DNA from: Serinicoccus marinus DSM 15273
GTDB lineage: Bacteria > Actinomycetota > Actinomycetes > Actinomycetales > Dermatophilaceae
Reading direction: 5' to 3'
NCBI RefSeq assembly: GCF_008386315.1
Contig: NZ_CP043808.1
Location: forward strand, 3,038,001-3,102,000
Length of the DNA: 64,000 nucleotides
Program-made: the position numbers and the translations under genes
Shown: one piece after another, positions 1-7,961 of the stretch
Layout: each line of letters opens with the position of its first letter
How positions within the stretch are numbered: position 1 is the stretch's first letter
The notes under the pieces: model-generated
What the model was told of the DNA's origin: nothing
What the model saw: the letters and a program-made list of their open reading frames with translations, nothing else
Database searches by the model: none

Positions 1-1
1 C

Positions 2-112
2 CTCCGCCCTGGTGACGTCGTGGTCTTCGGGCAGACCGGTGCCTACGCCTACACCCAGGCGATGAGCCATTTCCTCTCGCACGCGCTTCCGGAGCAGCAC
101 TGGGTAGGCTGA
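2..112 (+). CDS. C-terminal end of a probable PLP-dependent decarboxylase (partial)
   Basis: The window opens inside this gene; only the last 36 codons are visible, ending at TGA 110-112. The peptide GDVVVFGQTGAYAYT resembles the conserved GD-hydrophobic-GAY segment near the C-terminus of fold-type III PLP enzymes (diaminopimelate/ornithine decarboxylase family), and the final FLSHALPEQHWVG fits the usual short tail after it. The assignment rests on this one segment, so the substrate cannot be named. The gene ends 24 nt before the convergent oxidoreductase gene. Confidence 0.45.
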   Translation, partial: LRPGDVVVFGQTGAYAYTQAMSHFLSHALPEQHWVG

Positions 113-135
113 GCCGGCCGTCGCTCCCGTTCACC

Positions 136-1059
136 TCAGATCGTCACGACGATCTTGCCGCCGGGACTGCCCTGCTCGGAGAGACGGTGCGCCTCGGCGA
201 TGTCAGCCAGCTCGAAGGTGCGCGCCACGTTGACCCGCAGCGAGCCCGCGTCGACCAGGGCGGCGAGCGCGTCGAGGTGGTCACGGTCCGGCCGCACGAA
301 GACGTACTTCCCGCCGAGCTCGCTCACAGCGGCGGCGTCTATCACCGACGCCACCCGCGCTGGGTCCTTGACCTGCGCCGCCGCGTCCGCGAGCGCGTCC
401 CCGCCGACGAGGTCGAGGACGGCGTCGACGGGCTCGGCGAGCTGCTCGCTGACCGGCCCGGCGTGGTGGTCGAGGACCTTGGAGGCGCCGAGACCGCGGA
501 CCAGGTCGTGGTGCGCGGGCGAGGCGGTGCCGATCACCTCGGCGCCGAGCGCGGCCGCGATCTGGACCGCGAGATGGCCGACGCCACCGGAGGCCGCGTG
601 CACGAGCACCCGGTCGCCGGCCTGGACCTGCAGCGCCTCGGTCAGCACCTGGTATGCCGTGAGTCCGGCCAGCGGCATCGCGGCGGCCTCCTCGAAGGAC
701 AGGTCCTCCGGCATACGCGACACCGTGCGCTCCGGGGCGGGGACGAGCTCGGCGGCCGTACCGTGGGAGACGTCGTCACGGCGGACGTAGCCCCAGACCC
801 GGTCGCCGACCTGCAGCCCGGTGCGGACGGCGGGGCCAACCGCCTCGACCACCCCGGCGACGTCCCAGCCGGGGACGATCGGCAGGTGGTGCGGGTAGGC
901 GCCCTGCAGGTAGCCCTCCCGGATCTTCCAGTCGACCGGGTTGACGCTGGTGGCGTGGGCGCGGACCAGCACGGTGTCCGGCCCGACCGGCGGGTCGGGC
1001 CGCTCGCCCACGGTCAGGACGTCGGCTCCGCCGAAGGTCTCGTAGCTCGCTGCACGCAT
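136..1059 (-). CDS. Zinc-independent NADPH:quinone oxidoreductase-like protein (MDR family)
   Basis: A 307-residue medium-chain dehydrogenase/reductase. The N-terminal GroES-like half runs from MRAASYETFGG, with NPVDWKIREG matching the family's substrate-side loop. The Rossmann half has the NADP-binding glycine motif ASGGVGHLAVQIAAALG at about residues 143-159. The zinc-ligand cysteines of alcohol dehydrogenases are absent, as in quinone oxidoreductases. An in-frame extension reaches 1182, but I chose 1059 because AGGAGG lies about 8 nt upstream and family similarity begins there. Likely a cytosolic NADPH-dependent reductase of quinones or enones; substrate unknown. It is monocistronic between a convergent gene end and the frameshifted MFS gene. 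Confidence 0.85.
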   Translation of the reverse strand: MRAASYETFGGADVLTVGERPDPPVGPDTVLVRAHATSVNPVDWKIREGYLQGAYPHHLPIVPGWDVAGVVEAVGPAVRTGLQVGDRVWGYVRRDDVSHGTAAELVPAPERTVSRMPEDLSFEEAAAMPLAGLTAYQVLTEALQVQAGDRVLVHAASGGVGHLAVQIAAALGAEVIGTASPAHHDLVRGLGASKVLDHHAGPVSEQLAEPVDAVLDLVGGDALADAAAQVKDPARVASVIDAAAVSELGGKYVFVRPDRDHLDALAALVDAGSLRVNVARTFELADIAEAHRLSEQGSPGGKIVVTI

Positions 1060-1129
1060 GGGGTCGTCCTCCTCGGGTCGGGACCGTGCGTGGGTGACGC
1101 ACGGCAGGGAGAACGCCCACGCGCGGACA

Positions 1130-2402
1130 CTATTCCTGGGGCGTCGCGGCGGGCGTGGGCTCCGGCTCGTCGTCCAGGTCACGCATACCCCGCACCGGGG
1201 AGAGCGCCACCGGGAGCGTCGCCACCGCCATGAGCACCGTGCCGGCCAGCGCCGTCGGCCAGGCGCCCCACACCGTCACGAGCACGCCGGCGACCAGCGC
1301 CCCGACCGACAGCGCACCCCAGGAGAGCAACCGGTAGGCCGAGTTGACCCGCCCCCGCAGCCGAGCGGGCACCGCGAGCTGACGCACCGTCACCGCCTGC
1401 GAGTTCGCCACCCCGATGCCGAGCCCGGAGACCAGGAAGGCCACCGCCAGCACGACCAGGGACCGCAGGCTCGTGCTCCCGCTGAGCAGCACCCCGACCA
1501 GCGGGGCGGTGTTGCCCAGCAGCATGGACACCACGAGCGAGCGTCCGTAGCCCGCCCAGCCGGTCAGCCGGGCACTCAGTCCGGCCCCGAGGAAGGCCCC
1601 GACCCCTCCCGCCATGAGGACCAGCCCGAGCGCGAGCGGGCCGTCGCTGCGCCCGCCCACCACCGCGACGGTCAGCGCCAGCATGAAGACCTCGTTGCCG
1701 AGGTTCCACACCGTCGCCTCCGCGGCCAGCGCCCGCACGACGCGGTGGCGCAACATCGTGACCAGACCCTCCTTCGCCTGCGCCAGCGTGCCTCCCTCCG
1801 AGGGCTCCACCTCCGGCTCCGCCAGCCGGACGCGGCGCAACAGCAGCGCCGAGACGAGATGGGTCGCGGCGTTGACCAGCACGGCGACCGGCGCCGTCAC
1901 CGCCTGCACGAGCGCACCACCCAGGCCGGACCCGCCGATGCCGACGGCCGACTGCGTCGCGGTGATCCGCGCGTTGGCGTCCGGCAGCTGCTCCGGTGTG
2001 ACGACGTGGGGCAGGAAGGAAGAAGTCCGCGAGCATGTGGAGCACCGCCAGCGCCCCAACCGCGAAGGTCGCGGCCACCAGGAGCGGCACGGTGAGCTGC
2101 CCGGTCAGCGCCAGGACCCCCACCGTCAGCAGCAGGCCGGCCCGCCCGAGCTCGGCCCCGATCATCAGCGGGCGACGCCGCCGGTTGTCCACGAGCACCC
2201 CGAGCCACAGCGTGAGCAGCAGGTAGGGCAGGAAGGTCGCGGTGCGCACCCACGACAGCTCTTGCGCGCTGGCCCCGAGCGTGACGAGCGCCAGCACCGG
2301 CAGCGCCAGCTCCCCGATCTCGCCACCGACGGCACCCGCCGTGCTCGCGCCCCACACCCGACGGTAGTCACGGTTCACCCACGCGCTCGTAACCTTTGTC
2401 AT
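1130..2402 (-). pseudogene. MFS transporter broken by a single-nucleotide frameshift
   Basis: Two overlapping reading frames together encode one typical 12-TM major facilitator of about 420 residues. The N-terminal part starts at MTKVTSAWVNRDYRRVW (2402) and includes the loop LGVLVDNRRRRPLMI. The C-terminal part resumes at FLPHVVTPEQLPDANARI, a stretch conserved in macrolide-efflux/MefA-like MFS proteins. The frame changes near 2017 in a T/C-rich run, and dropping one T gives ...ADFSFLPHVV in one frame. With only one defect in an otherwise intact gene, a sequencing error and a young pseudogene are both possible. It is divergent from the CGNR gene with about 70 bp between starts. Confidence 0.75.
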
Positions 2403-2460
2403 GCGAATGAAAGTTCTCAAGCATCCCCGTCGCCGCAACCGGTGTCGGTCGGTCACCGGT

Positions 2461-2466
2461 TAGGAT
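2461..2466 (+). promoter_or_regulatory. -10 box TAGGAT of the CGNR gene (leaderless candidate)
   Basis: TAGGAT lies 5 nt before the ATG at 2472, fitting the leaderless spacing seen across the window. A GAGG lies between box and start, so it could also act as a weak ribosome site. Confidence 0.4.
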
Positions 2467-2471
2467 GAGGT

Positions 2472-3014
2472 ATGCCGACACGACCTGCCCCGAGCGCCCC
2501 GGGCCAGCTCGAGCTGGTGCGCAGCTTCGTCAACACGCTCGACGTCGAGGCCGACGTCGACCAGCTGGCCGACGCGGAGTCATGGGCCACCTGGGCGGTG
2601 AGTCACGGCATACCCGAGCCGGCGTCGCGGTCCGAGCTGGCGCGGCTGCGGGACCTGCGCGAGGCGATGCGGACCGGCCTGCTGGCCAACCACGACCGCG
2701 CGCCATTGCCGCCCTGCGTCCGGCAGAGCCTTGACGACGCCCTCCTCTGGTCGCGGGCCCGTCCGATTCTGGGCACGGTCGGCATCACGCTGGAGGTGGG
2801 CGCCACCGGAGCGCGCGGCCTCGCCGGGCGGCTCCTGGCGATCGTTGGCGACGCCCTGGCCGACGGGACGTGGTCACGCCTCAAGGCCTGCCGTGACGAC
2901 AGCTGCCGGTGGGCGTTCTACGACCGGTCCCGCTCCCGCACCGGCCAGTGGTGCTCGATGGACGTCTGCGGCAACCGCAACAAGCAGGCCCGCTGGCGGG
3001 ACCGTCAGGGCTGA
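2472..3014 (+). CDS. CGNR zinc-finger / ABATE-domain protein
   Basis: A 180-residue protein with the two-part architecture of the DUF1470/ABATE family. The N-terminal ligand-like domain contains LVRSFVNTLDVEAD. The C-terminal treble-clef CGNR finger has the pattern C-x4-C-x15-C-x4-CGNRNKQARWR (final ~45 residues), with WAFYDRSRSRTGQWC as its core. Family members are thought to be stress-linked transcription regulators. It is divergent from an MFS exporter, suggesting it could control that pump; this is inference. The start codon lies inside a GGTATGCC motif. Confidence 0.85.
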   Translation: MPTRPAPSAPGQLELVRSFVNTLDVEADVDQLADAESWATWAVSHGIPEPASRSELARLRDLREAMRTGLLANHDRAPLPPCVRQSLDDALLWSRARPILGTVGITLEVGATGARGLAGRLLAIVGDALADGTWSRLKACRDDSCRWAFYDRSRSRTGQWCSMDVCGNRNKQARWRDRQG

Positions 3015-3029
3015 CAGGGTCGCGACATC

Positions 3030-3362
3030 TCAGTGCCGGCGCAGGTCGAGCGCCAGGACCATGTCGAGCGCGTCCTCCACCGTCGCCATCTCAGCAGCAG
3101 TGAGGTGCCCGACCCGGGCGCCCAGCCGACCGGTGTCGACGGCCCGCAGCTGCTCGACGAGCACGCGCGTCGGTCGGTCGCCGATCGAGATCGAGGGTCG
3201 GAAGGTGCGCTCGGGCGCCGACACCGACGTCGGCGCGAGGATCACCGTGGAGAGCGGAAGGTCCTCGGACTGCACGACGACTCCGAGCCTGCGCCCCCGC
3301 TGCTCATGTCCTCGCGCTCGACGATCGTGCGGCACCTCGTAGACGTCACCGCGCGCCAGCAT
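3030..3362 (-). CDS. MazF/PemK-family mRNA interferase toxin
   Basis: A 110-residue PemK-like protein. It opens MLARGDVYEVPHD, the family's 'RGD/EVW' beta-strand entry, followed by GRRLGVVVQSEDLPLSTVILAPTS, the conserved RP-x-VVVQ-x-D-x2-L-x-T-x3-P-T region. Length fits the family (about 105-120). It is encoded downstream of, and overlaps by 17 nt, the ribbon-helix-helix antitoxin gene, the usual antitoxin-first order. It probably cleaves mRNA or other RNA when released from the antitoxin. Nothing looks truncated. Confidence 0.88.
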   Translation of the reverse strand: MLARGDVYEVPHDRRARGHEQRGRRLGVVVQSEDLPLSTVILAPTSVSAPERTFRPSISIGDRPTRVLVEQLRAVDTGRLGARVGHLTAAEMATVEDALDMVLALDLRRH

Positions 3363-3576
3363 CGTCCCAGTCCTCCATCACGCGGCGCACCGCTGCCCGG
3401 TCGTCGGGGTCCGCCATCGCGCGTAGCGCCTCGACGCGCATCCGCTCGCGCCGCCGCAGCCGCGCGGCCATCACCAAGGCGTCGCGGACAGCCTCCGACA
3501 CGCTCAGTCCGTTCGCCGTCAGCTCCTGCAACGCTGTTTCCGCCGCCCCACTGATCCGTACGTTCACGAGACTCAT
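3346..3576 (-). CDS. Ribbon-helix-helix antitoxin partner of MazF-type toxin
   Basis: A 76-residue protein beginning MSLVNVRISGAAETALQEL, a short beta strand then helix typical of MetJ/Arc RHH antitoxins. A strongly charged helical C-terminus (ARLRRRERMRVEALRAM) likely wraps the toxin. It overlaps the toxin start by 17 nt, so the pair is translationally coupled. It probably represses its own promoter: a TAGCCT -10 box (3583-3588) lies 6 nt before the ATG. The family is inferred from fold features and context. Confidence 0.8.
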   Translation of the reverse strand: MSLVNVRISGAAETALQELTANGLSVSEAVRDALVMAARLRRRERMRVEALRAMADPDDRAAVRRVMEDWDDAGAR

Positions 3577-3609
3577 GGTGGCAGGCTACCGGGATGTAAG
3601 ACATGTGTG

Positions 3610-4179
3610 TTACAGCAGGCTGTGGATACCCGCGACGTCGGGCTGCACCTGTACCTCGAGAGGTGCGTGCCTGGATGCCGGGTCACTCCTGAGCCGGCCG
3701 TAGGTCAGGACGTCCACCCGCTCGCCGTCGATGAGGAATTTCCCCCGCTCGCGCCCCTCCGGCAGGAAGCCAGCCGCCCGGGCCACCCCGCCGGAGGCCG
3801 GGTTGTCGACGCGGTGCCCGAGCTCGAACCGCTCCAGGCCGTCGGCCAGGAGGCGGTCGCACACCGTGGCGACGGCCCGCCCCATGACGCGCCGGCCGCG
3901 GTGCTCGGCGTGCATCCAGTAGAAGACCCACCCAATGCGGTTGGCCTCGTCCACGGTGACGCCGACCACGCCCACGAGCCGGTCGGCGCAGGTCACGGCA
4001 TACCCTCGCCTCCCCTCCGCCTGCAGCCAGGTGACGTAACCCCGCGCCGACCCGAGATCGCTGACCTCGCCCTGGCGCGCCATGTCCGGGGCGCTGCGGA
4101 AGGCCTCGAGCACGGCCGCGGCGTCGCCGTCGCGCACGGCGCGCAGCCGGTATGCCTCTGCTCCAGGATCGTCGGTCAC
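3610..4179 (-). CDS. GNAT-family N-acetyltransferase
   Basis: A 189-residue protein. YRLRAVRDGDAAAVLEAF is the standard first strand and helix. The acetyl-CoA-binding region is WMHAEHRGRRVMGRAVATV (a RimJ/RimL-like R-G-x-G/A variant), and RVDNPASGGVARAAGF matches the later 'N-x2-S-x3-A-x-K-x-GF' segment of RimJ-like enzymes. It probably acetylates a protein N-terminus or small amine; substrate unknown. The GTG start at 4179 is 6 nt after TACCGT (4186-4191), a leaderless layout. The tail beyond the GNAT core is not recognisable. Confidence 0.82.
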   Translation of the reverse strand: MTDDPGAEAYRLRAVRDGDAAAVLEAFRSAPDMARQGEVSDLGSARGYVTWLQAEGRRGYAVTCADRLVGVVGVTVDEANRIGWVFYWMHAEHRGRRVMGRAVATVCDRLLADGLERFELGHRVDNPASGGVARAAGFLPEGRERGKFLIDGERVDVLTYGRLRSDPASRHAPLEVQVQPDVAGIHSLL

Positions 4180-4243
4180 GTCGCCACGGTAGGGCCCGCG
4201 AGGCAGCGGCGCACGGGTTTTTACCCGACGTGCTCGGTGGCCC

Positions 4244-4249
4244 TACGCT
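4244..4249 (+). promoter_or_regulatory. -10 box TACGCT of the LysE-family gene (leaderless candidate)
   Basis: TACGCT sits 6 nt before the GTG at 4256, placing the likely transcription start at the start codon. No Shine-Dalgarno sequence intervenes. Confidence 0.5.
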
Positions 4250-4255
4250 GGTGCG

Positions 4256-4906
4256 GTGCTCCTGGGGATCCCTGACTACGGGACGTTCTTCGTCGCCGCG
4301 CTGCTCATCATCTTGCTGCCCGGGCCGAACTCGATGTTCGTGCTGTCCGAGGCGGCTCGTCGCGGCATCGGTCGAGGCTGGTCGGCCGCGGCCGGTGTCT
4401 TCGTGGGCGACTCGGTGCTCATGGGGCTCACCTTCCTCGGCGCCGCCTCGCTGCTGCAGGGCAACCCCGTGGTCTTCAGCGTCGTGAAGTACCTCGGCGC
4501 GGCCTACCTCGCCTGGATCGGCTTCCGCCTGGTGCGGGCCGGCATCGCCGCCTTCGGCCAGCAGCAGCCCGCGACGGCGGAGGAGACGGTGGCCCCGCCC
4601 CGGCGCGGCGGCTCCTTCCTCACGGCGCTGGTGCTGAGCCTGCTCAACCCCAAGGCCATCCTGTTCTTCGTCGCCTTCTTCGTGCAGTTCCTCCGCCCGG
4701 ACTCGGCACGGCCACTGCTCGACTTCCTCGTGCTCGCGACGACGATGCAGGTGCTGAGCATGATCTACCTCGGTCTGCTCATCGTGGGCGGCACCGCGCT
4801 CGCCCGCGGTTTCAGCCGGCACCGCCGCACCTCGGGCGGCCTGACCGGGCTCGTCGGCGCGGTCTTCGTCGGCTTCGGCGTCAAGCTCGCCGCCGCCTCG
4901 CTCTGA
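4256..4906 (+). CDS. LysE/RhtB-family amino-acid exporter
   Basis: A 216-residue six-helix membrane protein. Helix one carries the family signature LLPGPNSMFVLSEAARRG. A later helix has LVLSLLNPKAILFFVAFFVQF, the second conserved LNPK motif. The middle loop (about 100-125) is short and charged (QQQPATAEETVAPPRRG). Closest in feel to the leucine exporter LeuE branch; substrate is inference. The gene starts with GTG directly behind a -10 box and ends at a hairpin shared with the convergent antiporter gene. Confidence 0.88.
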   Translation: MLLGIPDYGTFFVAALLIILLPGPNSMFVLSEAARRGIGRGWSAAAGVFVGDSVLMGLTFLGAASLLQGNPVVFSVVKYLGAAYLAWIGFRLVRAGIAAFGQQQPATAEETVAPPRRGGSFLTALVLSLLNPKAILFFVAFFVQFLRPDSARPLLDFLVLATTMQVLSMIYLGLLIVGGTALARGFSRHRRTSGGLTGLVGAVFVGFGVKLAAASL

Positions 4907-4912
4907 GCGCCA

Positions 4913-4933
4913 CGCTGAGAGCACGTCTCAGCG
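4913..4933. terminator. Bidirectional hairpin terminator
   Basis: CGCTGAGA-GCACG-TCTCAGCG forms a perfect 8-bp stem with a 5-nt loop, between the LysE-family gene and the convergent antiporter gene. It overlaps the antiporter stop codon. No U-tract follows, common in GC-rich actinobacteria. Confidence 0.65.
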
Positions 4934-6214
4934 GGAGCGGTGCTCCGCCCGCTGCAGACGCAGCGGCAGCAGGCTGATGTGCCGGTGCTCCGGCCGGTCC
5001 TCGGGCGCCTGGCTCACCCGGTCCCCGTAGCGCCGGCTGACCCAGGCCGCGCTGAGCCCGTGGAGGTAGACGCTGAGCAGGATGGTCCACCCGGCGACGA
5101 CGAAGATCTCCTCCGACATGGGCAGGCCCGCCGTCGTCACCACGAGGACGGCGTAGACGATCGACGCCAGCCCCCGCGGCCCGGCCCAACCGACGTAGAG
5201 CACGGTCGGCGCGCTCACCCCGCTGCCCAGCAGCGCCACCGTCGTCGCCAGCATCCGCACGACCAGCAGGCTGGCCAGCGCGTAGATCAGGTGGCCCGGG
5301 TCGAGGTCGGCGACGAGGTCACTGGCGATCGCGCCACCGAAGAGCAGGAAGGTGAGCAACGTCAACAGCTGGCCCTCGGACTGCGCGAACGTGGTGGTGT
5401 GCTCCAGCACGGGGCGGGACGTCGCTCCGAGGACCGCGCCGGCCACGAAGGCGGAGACGAAGCCGTTGCCGCCCATCAGCTCGGCCGCTGCGTAGGAGCA
5501 GCCGGCCACCGCCACTACCCCGAGCCGCAGTGACGGTGCGGTCGTCCACGACCGCTCGTGCGCCCAGCCCAGGAGCCGCCCGCCCAGCCAGCCGGTCAGT
5601 CCGCCGACGAGCACACCCAGGCCGACGATCTGCGCGAGCAGGACGACATACCCCGCCGCGGTGTCGGTCTGCGCCAGGGCGACGTCGATGAGGATCACGA
5701 CGAAGGGGACCACCAAACCGTCGTTGAGCCCGCTCTCGACGTTGAGCGTCTGGCGGATGCGCTGGGGCACCGAGGGGCTCTCCACGAAGGACTGGCCGAG
5801 CGCGGCGTCGGTGGGTGCCAGCGTGGCGGCGAGGAGGGCCAGCGCGATGAGGGGCATCGAGGGCAGCAGCAGCCACCCCACCCCGGTGCCGATGAGCACC
5901 GCCGCCGGCAGCCCGATCAGCAGCAGCCGCAGCGCCAGACTGTGCTCGCGGACCACGGTCCGCAGATCGAGCCGGGAGGCGTCGGTGAAGAGCACCAGGA
6001 CCAGCGTCGCCTCCGCCAGGACGCTCACCACCTCGTCCTCCACGTCGAGCCGCACGACATCCAGCACAGCCGGGCCGAGCAGGAGTCCGGCGGTGGTGAA
6101 GAGCATCGGCATCGTGACCGGGGTGCCCGTGAGCCGCCCGGCCAGCACGCTGAAGGCGAGGACCGCGAGGGCCACCACCAGGACGATCGACACCATGCCG
6201 CTCAGCGCTCCCAC
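4928..6214 (-). CDS. CPA1-type Na+(K+)/H+ antiporter
   Basis: A polytopic membrane protein of 428 residues with about 12 helices and a short hydrophilic tail. The ion-site regions are recognisable: LAPTDAALGQSFVESP and NVESGLNDGLVVPF (the conserved ESGLND motif with the transport acidic residue), then GFVSAFVAGAVLG and WAGPRGLASIV. It probably exchanges monovalent cations for protons. The start is ambiguous because a 23-bp tandem duplication copied the upstream region: ATG at 6214 (MGALSGMVSIV) or the inner ATG at 6196 (MVSIVLVV), which looks ancestral. It is downstream of the Lrp-type regulator gene. Confidence 0.87.
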   Translation of the reverse strand: MGALSGMVSIVLVVALAVLAFSVLAGRLTGTPVTMPMLFTTAGLLLGPAVLDVVRLDVEDEVVSVLAEATLVLVLFTDASRLDLRTVVREHSLALRLLLIGLPAAVLIGTGVGWLLLPSMPLIALALLAATLAPTDAALGQSFVESPSVPQRIRQTLNVESGLNDGLVVPFVVILIDVALAQTDTAAGYVVLLAQIVGLGVLVGGLTGWLGGRLLGWAHERSWTTAPSLRLGVVAVAGCSYAAAELMGGNGFVSAFVAGAVLGATSRPVLEHTTTFAQSEGQLLTLLTFLLFGGAIASDLVADLDPGHLIYALASLLVVRMLATTVALLGSGVSAPTVLYVGWAGPRGLASIVYAVLVVTTAGLPMSEEIFVVAGWTILLSVYLHGLSAAWVSRRYGDRVSQAPEDRPEHRHISLLPLRLQRAEHRSR

Positions 6215-6239
6215 TCCATGCCGCTCAGCGCTCCCACTC
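6194..6239. repeat. 23-bp tandem duplication at the regulator/antiporter junction
   Basis: Two perfect head-to-tail copies (6194-6216 and 6217-6239) of a 23-bp unit beginning CATGCCGCTCAGC. The unit holds the end of the Lrp-type gene and the antiporter start, so it supplies a second ATG in frame, six codons upstream. Slippage during replication is the simplest origin. Confidence 0.9.
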
Positions 6240-6719
6240 CTCGAAGATCAGCCAGGTCCGGGTGGCGCGGACCCCGGACACCCCCTGGATCCGGCCGAGG
6301 ACGACGTCGCGCAGCTCGTGGTTGTCGCGTGCCCGCACCTCGACGAGCATGTCGAACTCCGCCCCCACCAGCGCCACCCGCTCCACCCCCGGCAGCACCT
6401 CGAGGGCGTCGAGCACCTCCCGCCAGCTCCCCTGCTCGATCGAGACCGACACGTAGGCCGCGGTCGCCAGGCCGAGCTTGTCGGGGTCGACCTGCGCGGC
6501 ATAACCGGTGATCACCTTGTCCCGGTGCAACCGCTCCAGCCGGGTGTATGCCGTCGCCCGGCTGATGTGGACCCGCTCGGCGAGCGCGCGCACCGACAGC
6601 CGTCCGTCCCGGCGCAGCTCGGCGACGATCGCACGGTCCGTGTCGTCGAGCGCCGGCGCCACCTGTCCGGCAGGCGACGCCACGGCCGGTGACTGATCGG
6701 ACGATCGGTCCTCAGGCAT
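6225..6719 (-). CDS. Lrp/AsnC-family regulator, probably of the bkd operon
   Basis: A 164-residue protein. The N-terminal helix-turn-helix is LDDTDRAIVAELRRDGRLS-VRALAERVHISRATAYTRLERL, the canonical AsnC layout. The C-terminal RAM ligand domain includes VDPDKLGLATAAYVSVSIEQG and LPGVERVALVGAEFDMLVEV. It is transcribed divergently from the branched-chain dehydrogenase operon with 99 bp between starts, the same arrangement as BkdR in other bacteria, so it likely senses a branched-chain amino acid and controls that operon. The start at 6719 has AGGATCGAGG upstream and lies inside a GGTATGCC motif. Confidence 0.88.
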   Translation of the reverse strand: MPEDRSSDQSPAVASPAGQVAPALDDTDRAIVAELRRDGRLSVRALAERVHISRATAYTRLERLHRDKVITGYAAQVDPDKLGLATAAYVSVSIEQGSWREVLDALEVLPGVERVALVGAEFDMLVEVRARDNHELRDVVLGRIQGVSGVRATRTWLIFEEWER

Positions 6720-6727
6720 ACCTCGAT

Positions 6728-6756
6728 CCTGCCAGATGTCCACAATCTGCGGCAGG
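6728..6756. promoter_or_regulatory. Dyad operator in the regulator/bkd intergenic region
   Basis: CAGAT-N7-ATCTG (6733-6749) is a perfect 5-bp inverted repeat, extended outward imperfectly by CCTGC/GGCAGG. Length and symmetry fit Lrp/AsnC sites. It sits just upstream of the regulator's start and about 65 bp before the E1alpha start, where it could control both. Confidence 0.5.
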
Positions 6757-6818
6757 AGTGGTCCGCCTGTGCGAGCGCGCGGGACGATATCGGTCAGACG
6801 TCTAGCCGTGAGGACTCG

Positions 6819-7961
6819 ATGATGAGCGACATCACCCACCTGCTGCCCTGCCCCGAGCCGGTGCAGCTGATCGCCGCCGACGGCACCGCCGTGGAGACGA
6901 GCGAGCAGGCGCGCGAGCGCGGCTACGCGATGCCGGAGGCCGAGGACCTGCTCGCCGTCTGGCGCGCGATGGTCATCGGCCGCCGCTTCGACGCCCAGGC
7001 GACCGCGCTGACCAAGCAGGGCCGGCTCGCGGTCTACCCCAGCTCCCGCGGCCAGGACGCCTGCCAGGTCGCCCCGGTCCTGGCGCTCGGCGAGCAGGAC
7101 TGGCTCTTCCCCACCTACCGCGACTCGATGGCGCTGGTCACCCACGGCATCGACCCGGTCGAGGTGCTGACGCTGCTGCGCGGTGACTGGCACTGCGGCT
7201 ACGACCCGCAGGCCACCCGCACCGCCCCGCAGTGCACCCCGCTCGCCACCCAGGCGGTCCACGCCGCCGGGGCCGCCCACGGCCTGGCCCGCCGCGGCAC
7301 CGACGCGCTCGCGCTGTGCCTCATCGGGGACGGCGCGACCAGCGAGGGCGACTTCCACGAGGGCCTCAACTTCGCCGCCGTCTTCGAGGCGCCGACGGTC
7401 TTCCTCGTGCAGAACAACAAGTACGCCATCTCCGTCCCGCTCGCCAAGCAGACCAAGGCCCCGGCGCTCGCCTACAAGGGCGTCGGCTACGGCGTGCGCA
7501 GCGAGCAGGTCGACGGCAACGACCCGGCCGCGGTGCTCGCGGTCATGCGGGCGGCGTATGCCCACGCCCGCGCCGGCCACGGCCCGGTCCTCGTCGAGGC
7601 GCACACCTACCGCATGGAGGCGCACACCAACGCCGACGACGCGACCCGCTACCGCACCAAGGACGAGGTCGACGGGTGGACCGGGCAGGACCCGATCGTC
7701 CGGCTCCAGGCATACCTCGTCGAGCAGGGGCACCTCGACGACGCCCGGATCGAGGAGGTGCGCGCGGAGGCCGAGGAGCTCGCGGCCGACCTGCGGACCC
7801 GCATGAACGCCGAGCCGACCGTGGAGCCGCTCGAGCTCTTCGACCACGTGTATGCCGAGCCCACGCCGCAGCTGCGCGAGCAGCGCGAGATGGTCCGCAC
7901 CGAGCTCGCGGGCACCGCCACGGCGGCGCACGGGAGCACCCAGACGGAGGACGCGAGATGA
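6819..7961 (+). CDS. bkdA: Branched-chain 2-oxoacid dehydrogenase E1 alpha subunit
   Basis: A 380-residue thiamine-pyrophosphate enzyme subunit. The TPP-Mg signature is plain: GDGATSEGDFHEGLNFAAVF followed by PTVFLVQNNKYAIS. The earlier YPSSRGQDACQ and FPTYRDSM segments match E1alpha of the branched-chain/pyruvate family. VEAHTYRMEAHTNADDATRYR is the phosphorylation-loop region. It decarboxylates branched-chain 2-oxoacids within the BCKDH complex in the cytosol, feeding valine/leucine/isoleucine breakdown and branched fatty-acid primers. It overlaps the E1beta start by ATGA. Two ATGs open the gene; the first was taken. Confidence 0.93.
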   Translation: MMSDITHLLPCPEPVQLIAADGTAVETSEQARERGYAMPEAEDLLAVWRAMVIGRRFDAQATALTKQGRLAVYPSSRGQDACQVAPVLALGEQDWLFPTYRDSMALVTHGIDPVEVLTLLRGDWHCGYDPQATRTAPQCTPLATQAVHAAGAAHGLARRGTDALALCLIGDGATSEGDFHEGLNFAAVFEAPTVFLVQNNKYAISVPLAKQTKAPALAYKGVGYGVRSEQVDGNDPAAVLAVMRAAYAHARAGHGPVLVEAHTYRMEAHTNADDATRYRTKDEVDGWTGQDPIVRLQAYLVEQGHLDDARIEEVRAEAEELAADLRTRMNAEPTVEPLELFDHVYAEPTPQLREQREMVRTELAGTATAAHGSTQTEDAR

